6,948 nt of DNA from JBEKYH01 sp049511115 (GTDB lineage Bacteria; Planctomycetota; Phycisphaerae; Tepidisphaerales; Tepidisphaeraceae): contig JBEKYH010000277.1 of NCBI GenBank assembly GCA_049511115.1, forward strand, positions 1 through 6,948, given 5' to 3'. This document shows, piece after piece, positions 1 to 4,799 of this stretch. A program made the translations under genes and the position numbers. The notes beneath the pieces were generated by a model that saw only the letters and a program-made list of their open reading frames with translations, searched no databases and was not told the DNA's origin. How positions within the stretch are numbered: the first letter of the stretch is position 1; each line of letters opens with the position of its first letter.

Positions 1-297
1 CGACCCCGCGCCGGGTTCGCCGCCGCTCAGGATGACATGGAAGACGCGGGCGAGAGACTTATTTCCGACGGGCAGGACCGCATAGAGCGGGTGGACCAGA
101 TCCGCCGGCGGTTTTGCGAGGGTTGTCGGCGCCTCGTCGATGAATCTAAGACTTTGCAGAACGTAGTAACCAAGGCGATTGGTAACGCCGCTCGATACGG
201 CATCAAGCCGGATTTCCCTCGCTGGCTGCGTCGCAGCCGGTGGTGGCGCTGCCGCCAGAAGAAGCAAGAGCAGGAGGCTGTATCGTCGCGCGGCCAC
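1..297 (-). CDS. Secreted protein of unknown function, N-terminal part (runs off left edge)
   Basis: An open frame on the minus strand, without any stop, runs from a GTG at 297 to the window edge (99 codons seen). The N-terminus is a clear Sec signal peptide: basic MAARRYS, then seven Leu, then an Ala/Pro stretch, with cleavage probably near residues 20-26. The exported part begins around REIRLD and contains GYYVLQSLRF, PLYAVLPVG and RVFHVILSGG. This pattern reminds me of planctomycete exported proteins of unknown role, but I cannot name a family. It lies directly downstream of the response regulator. GAGG sits 6 nt before GTG-297 and overlaps the regulator's stop codon. An in-frame GTG at 309 would instead give a 4-nt GTGA overlap. 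Either arrangement implies translational coupling with the regulator. Codons end mostly in G or C, as in the neighbours. That it is a gene is fairly sure; its function is unknown. Confidence 0.72.
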   Translation of the reverse strand, partial: MAARRYSLLLLLLLAAAPPPAATQPAREIRLDAVSSGVTNRLGYYVLQSLRFIDEAPTTLAKPPADLVHPLYAVLPVGNKSLARVFHVILSGGEPGAGS

Positions 298-305
298 GGA
301 TGGCC

Positions 306-1001
306 TCACTTCCCGTCCGGCGAATTCCTGATCGCAAACCGCAGCAATTCCGCGCTGCTCTTAATGGAAAGTTTCTCCTTGATGTGCTCGCGGTGGGCCT
401 CGACGGTCTTCACGCTCAGGAACAGTTTGTCGGCAATCTCCTTGACGCTGTGCCCCGCCCCGATCATGCGGAAAATCTCCAATTCGCGGTCCGTCAGCCG
501 GTCCATCGGGAGCGCCCCGTCCTTTTTCTTGCCCCCCACCATGCGGTGCAGCAGCGTCGCGCTCATCTTGCCGCTCACGTAGACCTGCCCCGAAAGGACC
601 GTGCGCATCGCCGCGAGAAGAACCTGCGGGGCCTCCTGCTTCATGATGTAGCCGCCGGCGCCGGCGCGCAGTGCGCGTTCGGCATACAGCGACTCATCAT
701 GCATGGACAGCACCAGCACTGGCAAATCCGGCCACTGCGCCTTGATCTCCTTAAGCAGTTCAATGCCGTCACTGTCCTTCAGCGATACGTCGACCAGCAC
801 CAGGTCAGGCAGAGTTTCGCGGATGGCCCGCAGCGACTGGTAGGCGTCTTCGCCTTGTCCGACGACGGTCAGATCGGATTCATTGTCGATAAGTTGAGCC
901 AGGCCGCGGCGGACGATGGGATGGTCATCCACGAGAAATATTCTTTTCTTTCCCTCGCCCGCTCCGGGAGGGATTTCGTCCATGGCTTTTCCCGACGGCA
1001 T
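306..1001 (-). CDS. NarL/FixJ-family response regulator (receiver + LuxR-type HTH)
   Basis: A cytoplasmic two-component transcription regulator of 231 aa from the chosen start. The receiver domain (about residues 19-137) has the acid pair D25-D26 (LVDDHP), phosphoacceptor D71 (LVDVSLKDSDG), switch Ser99 (LSMHDE) and Lys121 (GYIMKQEA), so every residue needed for phosphorylation is present. After a Lys/Gly-rich linker, the C-terminal LuxR/GerE helix-turn-helix covers about residues 168-226 (LTDRELEIF, VKEIADKLFLSVKTVEAH). Start choice: ATG at 999-1001 has AAGGCGGG upstream. ATG at 981-983 (MDEIPPG), preceded by GGGA, is nearly as good. The longer upstream extension to 1100 looks non-coding in this frame because it lies inside the kinase homologue gene. 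The start overlaps the 3' end of that gene by 77 nt (59 nt with the shorter start). The family assignment is secure; target genes are unknown, but the downstream secreted protein is an obvious candidate. Confidence 0.95.
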   Translation of the reverse strand: MPSGKAMDEIPPGAGEGKKRIFLVDDHPIVRRGLAQLIDNESDLTVVGQGEDAYQSLRAIRETLPDLVLVDVSLKDSDGIELLKEIKAQWPDLPVLVLSMHDESLYAERALRAGAGGYIMKQEAPQVLLAAMRTVLSGQVYVSGKMSATLLHRMVGGKKKDGALPMDRLTDRELEIFRMIGAGHSVKEIADKLFLSVKTVEAHREHIKEKLSIKSSAELLRFAIRNSPDGK

Positions 1002-1776
1002 GGTTGCCCGCCTTTCGATTCGGCGCGCGGCAAATGAGGCACAGGCCGCCCCGGCTGGAAACTGTAAGGCCGGCGCCCATCGCACGTGCGCGATGCTCAA
1101 TCATCGCCCAGACGGGCGATTTCGCCAAGTCCCCCGGCGGATTTGATCCGGCGGCGCGCACACTGACACGCATTTCCACCTCGCCCTTGCTCGGCTTTAG
1201 AGCGATCGTGGCCGCGGTCGCGCCTCCCTTTGCAATTGCATGATCCAGGAAAATCTGCGCGACGCGAAATAAATGGATGGCCACACTGTGGTCAATATTC
1301 TTCGGCGATTTGCCTTCCCGAAAATGGCACGCAACGCCAAAAGCGTCGCCCATATCTACGGCAAGATTTTGCAGTGCCGCCGGGAGAGCATTTGGTTCGG
1401 TTTCCAGGGGCTCCAGCGTGCGGACAATACGGCGGGCGCTTCGGATCGCCTGCCGCATCAATTCACCTATGGAGACAATTTCGCGCTCGCACGGCGAATT
1501 ATGGCAGGGAACCTTGCCCTGGAAGCTCTCCACAAGCAGGCCGATGCCGGCAAGCTCCTGGCACAGTCCGTCGCGCATGTCCCGGCCGAGTTTGCGGAGC
1601 TCGATCTCGCCGGCGTCGAATGCCACCTTGGCCAACGGATCAGGCGATTGGGGGCCTTTATGGCCGCTCGCCGCCACAGACCCAGACCGCGGCCCGGCTA
1701 TGCTATTCACCAGCTTCTTCTTCATTGAATGCCCAAAAGACGAAGCAACTTCCCTAAAGCCCTGCCTTTTTAACAT
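925..1776 (-). CDS. Degenerate NarX/HisKA_3-type sensor histidine kinase homologue (probable pseudokinase)
   Basis: A soluble 283-aa protein with no membrane segment and no recognisable sensor domain, only about 55 low-complexity N-terminal residues. Residues 58-125 align with the HisKA_3 dimerisation helices (ELRKLGRDMRDGLCQELAG; then IRSARRIVRTLEPLE). Residues 130-250 align with the HATPase_c domain (ALQNLAVDMGDAFGVAC, RVAQIFLDHAI, MIEHRARAMGA, GGLCLICRAP). The catalytic residues are gone. The His of the usual LHDGL motif is Arg68 (codon CGC at 1573-1575). The N-box, normally QEAxNNAxxH, reads QIFLDHAIAK. The DxGxG box reads AAGSN (208-212), and no GxGL box precedes MIEHRA. D69 and Q73 of the DxxxQ phosphatase motif remain. 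The gene is intact and immediately precedes the response regulator. Start is uncertain: ATG 1776 or ATG 1725 (MKKKLVNS), both with weak ribosome sites. Homology is sure; loss of kinase activity is a strong inference. Confidence 0.85.
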   Translation of the reverse strand: MLKRQGFREVASSFGHSMKKKLVNSIAGPRSGSVAASGHKGPQSPDPLAKVAFDAGEIELRKLGRDMRDGLCQELAGIGLLVESFQGKVPCHNSPCEREIVSIGELMRQAIRSARRIVRTLEPLETEPNALPAALQNLAVDMGDAFGVACHFREGKSPKNIDHSVAIHLFRVAQIFLDHAIAKGGATAATIALKPSKGEVEMRVSVRAAGSNPPGDLAKSPVWAMIEHRARAMGAGLTVSSRGGLCLICRAPNRKAGNHAVGKSHGRNPSRSGRGKEKNISRG

Positions 1777-1822
1777 GCCGGGCCAAACAGGGCCTTAGGT
1801 CAAAAGCCCGCCCCGGAAATAA

Positions 1823-1853
1823 GAAATCTCCCTAGGAGCCCTAGGGAGATTTC
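1823..1853 (-). terminator. Perfect 14-bp inverted repeat, probable intrinsic terminator
   Basis: Arms at 1823-1836 and 1840-1853 (GAAATCTCCCTAGG and its exact complement) are separated by AGC. Read on the minus strand, the hairpin is followed by TTATTTCC, a short T-rich tail. It begins 33 nt after the stop codon of the small minus-strand frame at 1886. On the plus strand nothing T-rich follows, so minus-strand termination is the better reading. Because it also lies about 47 nt before the kinase homologue start, it could instead be an operator or a leader hairpin for that operon. Confidence 0.55.
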
Positions 1854-1885
1854 CAAGCGCCAGTGACTGATGCATCGCGGCCGAT

Positions 1886-2083
1886 CTAAAGCAGCTTTCC
1901 CCAGCGTCGGTCGAGCACGGTGCCGGCGCCAAAGAGTTTGGCGGTGGTGGAGTCACGTGCACCAGTGACCAACTGCACAATGGGAACGGGGCTGCGACGG
2001 CGGCGGTTTTTAGCCATTACGACGCCGCCCCCACTGGGGCGAGCGGGGGCTGAGCGTCGTTGGGAATGGGGTTCGTTACGCAT
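1886..2083 (-). CDS. Small basic hypothetical protein (65 aa)
   Basis: A minus-strand frame of 65 codons that I do not recognise. The protein is Arg-rich (AKNRRRRSPVP in the middle) and ends TVLDRRWGKLL. It has no signal peptide, membrane segment or Cys/His metal motif. Reasons to believe it: codons mostly end in C or G, as in neighbouring genes; AGGTG lies 5 nt before the chosen ATG at 2083; a GATAAT hexamer lies about 44 nt upstream; and a perfect hairpin with a T-rich tail follows its stop by 33 nt. An upstream in-frame ATG at 2107 (adding MTELAGDM) and an internal ATG at 2017 (MAKNRRRR) are alternative starts. Two other frames across this stretch are also open, so composition alone does not decide. 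The net charge suggests contact with nucleic acid, but this is a guess. Confidence 0.45.
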   Translation of the reverse strand: MRNEPHSQRRSAPARPSGGGVVMAKNRRRRSPVPIVQLVTGARDSTTAKLFGAGTVLDRRWGKLL

Positions 2084-2126
2084 CATGTCACCTGCGAGTT
2101 CCGTCATGGCTCATTTACCTGTGAAG

Positions 2127-2132
2127 ATTATC
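2127..2132 (-). promoter_or_regulatory. Candidate -10 element for the small minus-strand gene
   Basis: On the minus strand this reads GATAAT, five of six matches to TATAAT. No good -35 box stands 16-18 nt upstream; only AT-rich TATTTT is there. Transcription would start near 2120. That leaves a leader of roughly 37 nt to the ATG at 2083 but hardly any to the ATG at 2107, which is one reason the shorter start was preferred. Confidence 0.25.
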
Positions 2133-2250
2133 GCTTGAGAAATGCCGGAAAAATATCAGGATGCGCTAGGCTTTAGTCGTGGGGAATTTCCTTATACGCG
2201 ATCTTGCCGCCTCGCGCCGCCTCTAGTGTTTTTCCGCATATCATGAGGGC

Positions 2251-3261
2251 ATGAAAGCCATGCTGCTGGGCAAGATCGGGCCAATCGAAGGAAATCCGCT
2301 GGTGGAAGGGGAGATACCCGTTCCGCACTGCGGAAAGGGAGAGGTCCGAATTAAAGTTGAAGTCTGCGGAATCTGTCGGACCGATTTGCACGTCGTCGAG
2401 GGTGACCTTCCGCCCTTGCGCCCGCGCGTGGTTCCGGGGCATCAAGTGGTGGGCGTGGTCGACAAAATCGGCGAAGGGGCCAGGAGATTCACTATCGGCC
2501 AGCGCGTGGGAATCGCCTGGCTGCGCTGGACGTGCGGGGAATGCCGCTACTGCCTGGCCGGGCGCGAGAATCTTTGCCCCCGTGCCCGCTTCACCGGCTA
2601 TCAGGAAGACGGCGGATACGCCCAATACGCGGTGGCCCCGGAAGATTTCGCCTACGCCCTGCCGGGAGAACTGGACGCCGCTTCGACCGCTCCGCTTTTG
2701 TGCGCGGGCATCATCGGCTTTCGCGCCTTGCGCCAGGCGCAGACCAAGCCCGGCAGCCGCCTGGGGTTGTATGGTTTTGGGTCTTCTGCTCATATTGTCA
2801 TACAAGTTGCGCGGCATTGGGGCTGCAGTGTCTACGTGATGACCCGCGATAGAAAACACCAGCAATTGGCCCTGGAATTAGGCGCCACCTGGGCCGGCGA
2901 CGCCGCGCAACCCGCACCGGAAAAGGTCGATAGCGCGATTCTTTTTGCCCCCGTGGGCGATCTCGTCCCCGCAGCGCTGCAAGGCCTGGACATGGGTGGC
3001 ACACTGGCCATCGCCGGCATTCATCTCAGCGATATCCCGAGCCTCAATTACGAAAAGCATCTGTTTCACGAGAAAACGCTGTGCAGCGTAACCGCCAATA
3101 CGCGACAGGATGGGGAAGACCTGCTGAAAGTCGCCGCGGAAATGAAGCTCGTCCCCAAGACCACGCTCTTCCATTTGGCTGATGCCAATGAAGCACTGCA
3201 GCATTTGAAACACGACGAAATCAATGGCTCCGGCGTCTTGCGAATTCCTCAGGGAACTTGA
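2251..3261 (+). CDS. Zinc-dependent alcohol dehydrogenase (MDR superfamily)
   Basis: A cytoplasmic medium-chain dehydrogenase of 336 aa, normal length, that would oxidise an alcohol or reduce an aldehyde with NAD(P). The GroES-like N-terminal domain carries the catalytic zinc ligands C42 (GICRTDLH), H64 (PGHQ) and C151 (LLCAG). The structural zinc lobe has C95, C98, C101 and C109 (CGECRYC...NLC). The Rossmann domain starts around 170 with LYGFGSSAH, a GxGxxA variant of the cofactor loop, followed by R199 after the second strand, which may favour NADP. Overall pattern (CRTDLHVVEGDLP, GIAWL, DGGYAQYAV) matches the zinc-binding ADH family I know as TIGR02822; this is from memory. The Glu that normally follows the zinc-ligand His is Gln65. 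ATG 2251 is preceded closely by GAGGGC; an ATG at 2243 is out of frame. The last 41 nt overlap the convergent neighbour. The substrate cannot be read from sequence. Confidence 0.93.
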   Translation: MKAMLLGKIGPIEGNPLVEGEIPVPHCGKGEVRIKVEVCGICRTDLHVVEGDLPPLRPRVVPGHQVVGVVDKIGEGARRFTIGQRVGIAWLRWTCGECRYCLAGRENLCPRARFTGYQEDGGYAQYAVAPEDFAYALPGELDAASTAPLLCAGIIGFRALRQAQTKPGSRLGLYGFGSSAHIVIQVARHWGCSVYVMTRDRKHQQLALELGATWAGDAAQPAPEKVDSAILFAPVGDLVPAALQGLDMGGTLAIAGIHLSDIPSLNYEKHLFHEKTLCSVTANTRQDGEDLLKVAAEMKLVPKTTLFHLADANEALQHLKHDEINGSGVLRIPQGT

Positions 3262-4000
3262 TTTGGGGCTTCTGGTGTTCGCCATGATCGGCGATAATCG
3301 GAATCAGGCAATCGACCATATCATCCACCGACAATTCCCCGGAATTCAGCGTCAGCGTAAACCCCTCGGGCGCCAGCGTGCGGCCCGGCCAGTATTTCTG
3401 CAAAAACCGCGTCCGATTGCGGTCCAGTTGCTCGACAACTTCGCGCGCCTCGACCGGCGAAATCTCCTTCGATTGCGCCGTTGTCTTGATGCGGAAGTCA
3501 AGCGGCGCCACCAGCCGAACATGCACGCCGCCGGACATCTTAGCCGTCACGAAGCGCGCTCCCTGCCCGACCAGAACCACATGCCCGGCATGAGCCAGGG
3601 CGCGAATCGCCGCCGCAACATGGCGGTAGACCCGGAATTCAGCGTTCTGAATGGCTGCCTCGCTGGAGGAGAAAGATTCCAGCAACTCCTCCAGCCAGGT
3701 ATGCGGGTGGTTTTCGATTTCCGCCACGATCTGGCGGGCGATTCCCTCTTCCGCCGACACCTTTTCAATCAATTCCCGGTCCCAGGCCGACCAAGGGCGA
3801 GCATGGGGATGCAATTCATTGAGCCGCTCCGCCAGGCGATGCGCCAGCGGAATCCCGCCCGCGCCCGGTTGGCGGCTGATGGTCACAAAGACGCGTTCGG
3901 CCGCGGGAACTCCCGACTGGGCCGGCCAATTCCATGTGTGCAGAGCGCCTTGTAATACCTTTGCGGCCGAGTCCTTTGATAGGGTTTGCCACGATTTCAT
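3221..4000 (-). CDS. Cytidylate kinase-like family protein
   Basis: A 259-aa protein resembling the cytidylate-kinase-like family (Cytidylate_kin2). The hallmark N-terminal strand and loop VFVTISRQPGAGG (residues 37-49) is followed by a helix and then DRELIEKVS (74-82). A central strand HVVLVGQGARFV (140-151), then VHVRLVAPLDFRI (159-171), an Arg-rich lid-like helix DRNRTRFLQKYW (193-204) and FTLTLNSGELSVDDMVD (214-230) complete the fold pattern. The loop SRQPGAGG lacks the Lys of a classical P-loop, as I recall is common in this family, so its phosphoryl-transfer activity and substrate are not established. The chosen ATG at 3998-4000 has GGGAGG 5 nt upstream; the upstream ATG at 4018 has no ribosome site. 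The gene converges on the alcohol dehydrogenase with a 41-nt tail overlap and lies 107 nt after the host-attachment gene on the same strand. Confidence 0.85.
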   Translation of the reverse strand: MKSWQTLSKDSAAKVLQGALHTWNWPAQSGVPAAERVFVTISRQPGAGGIPLAHRLAERLNELHPHARPWSAWDRELIEKVSAEEGIARQIVAEIENHPHTWLEELLESFSSSEAAIQNAEFRVYRHVAAAIRALAHAGHVVLVGQGARFVTAKMSGGVHVRLVAPLDFRIKTTAQSKEISPVEAREVVEQLDRNRTRFLQKYWPGRTLAPEGFTLTLNSGELSVDDMVDCLIPIIADHGEHQKPQIKFPEEFARRRSH

Positions 4001-4080
4001 AACCGCCTCCCATCTCAACTTACGTCAGGGCAATTTGCGGTGACGGTTCAGATTTTTCGATCCATTCGCCGGCCTTACTT

Positions 4081-4100
4081 AAAAGCCGGCATCAACCGGC
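4081..4100 (-). terminator. Weak intrinsic terminator candidate after the host-attachment gene
   Basis: On the minus strand GCCGG, loop TTGATG, CCGGC is followed by TTTTAAG, starting 7 nt after the stop codon of the gene at 4108-4572. The stem is only five GC pairs and the U-run only four, and another GCCGGC at 4068-4073 offers a competing fold. It may therefore only partly separate that gene from the cytidylate kinase-like gene downstream. Confidence 0.35.
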
Positions 4101-4107
4101 AACGGCC

Positions 4108-4572
4108 TCACGCCATTACAGCCTTCTCGAATTCCATTATATCACCTAATTGGTCTCCCAGTTTTTGTGCCGTTACCTCCACGAGATTCTTGGCAATCGA
4201 AGCGGCCAGGCGCTTGCGCGCCGCCGGCCCGATTTCCTGGCGAAGCATCCCCAGAAACGGCGCCGGCGCGACCAGGACCAGCCGGTCATACGCGCCGCGG
4301 ACGGCAGACTGCTCAAGGAGATCGCATAGGTCGCTGGCGAAACGTGCGGAGTGAACCTCGTCTGGATCGCTTAAGCCCAGAAGCAAGCCACGGCGATTAT
4401 CGCCGTTCAGTGCCGTTTGCGCTCCAATCGGATATTGGCCGAACATGCGCTCACGCGCGCGGCCCGATATGTTGTTAAATTCGCGCAGCAGCACCGGGTG
4501 TTCGTCCTGCTCGGTCTTGAAATAGAGCTTGGCCCGACCCGCGTCAGCCACCACGATCCAGTTGTTGCGCAT
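4108..4572 (-). CDS. Host attachment protein / baeRF-family protein
   Basis: A 154-aa soluble protein matching the family annotated 'protein required for attachment to host cells'. This is a bacterial relative of the eRF1 release-factor fold (baeRF group). Family hallmarks: N-terminal WIVVADAGRAKLY (residues 5-17), a variable Arg-rich middle, HSARFASDLCDLLEQ (74-88), the strongly conserved core YDRLVLVAPAPFLGMLR (95-111) and a C-terminal helix SIAKNLVEV (125-133). The attachment label comes from work in plant-associated bacteria; the eRF1-like fold suggests ribosome or RNA-related work instead. Neither can be decided here. ATG at 4570-4572 has GGAG 6 nt upstream; an in-frame TTG at 4584 lies four codons earlier and is less likely. 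It is transcribed divergently from the DAHP synthase gene and upstream of the cytidylate kinase-like gene. Confidence 0.82.
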   Translation of the reverse strand: MRNNWIVVADAGRAKLYFKTEQDEHPVLLREFNNISGRARERMFGQYPIGAQTALNGDNRRGLLLGLSDPDEVHSARFASDLCDLLEQSAVRGAYDRLVLVAPAPFLGMLRQEIGPAARKRLAASIAKNLVEVTAQKLGDQLGDIMEFEKAVMA

Positions 4573-4741
4573 ACCTATCTCCAATCAGCCCTCGAGGCGC
4601 TGATAGTTTCGCTTATTCGTGGGGCAGATTTGATCGGGGCGGGCACGGTTAATTAGCTAGGCAACTTCCCTATCTGTTGAATGGGGCAATTCGCCCAGGG
4701 CAGGCTTTCGCAATAAACAGACATGCAAAATTGCCCGACTA

Positions 4742-4770
4742 TTGATGATAGGTCGAAAAACCAATAAACT
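4742..4770 (+). promoter_or_regulatory. Candidate sigma70-type promoter for the DAHP synthase gene
   Basis: TTGATG (4742-4747) and TAAACT (4765-4770) each match the consensus at four of six positions and are 17 nt apart. A start near 4777 would give a leader of about 23 nt carrying the GGAG ribosome site. It is the best-spaced pair I found in the 227-nt divergent spacer 4573-4799, but both boxes are imperfect. No attenuator, T-box or riboswitch pattern is visible in that spacer. Confidence 0.3.
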
Positions 4771-4799
4771 GGACGACTTGCTCGTTTCCGGAGTATGCC

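Noticed and set aside
37..582. Plus-strand open frame of 181 codons at the left end
   Set aside because: It is antisense to the signal-peptide protein and the response regulator, and its translation has no family features; the minus-strand reading is far better.
240..1037. Plus-strand open frame of 265 codons
   Set aside because: It is the exact antisense shadow of the response regulator, which has a complete receiver and HTH; GC-rich codon use keeps the opposite frame open.
1230..1798. Three long plus-strand frames opposite the kinase homologue
   Set aside because: All are shadows. They have no ribosome sites or recognisable motifs, and the minus-strand protein aligns with HisKA_3/HATPase families throughout.
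1798..1803. TTGACC on the minus strand as a -35 box for the kinase operon
   Set aside because: No acceptable -10 box stands 16-18 nt downstream, so I do not list it as a promoter.
1795..1980. Minus-strand 61-codon frame
   Set aside because: It runs through both arms of the perfect hairpin and overlaps the better-supported small gene; its Pro/Ser/Cys content looks non-coding.
2135..2140. TTGAGA as a -35 box for the alcohol dehydrogenase gene
   Set aside because: The hexamer is good, but the sequence 16-18 nt downstream (CAGGAT/AGGATG) is a poor -10.
4573..4799. Leader-peptide attenuator, T-box or riboswitch upstream of aroF
   Set aside because: No run of aromatic codons, no T-box consensus and no terminator/antiterminator pair could be seen.
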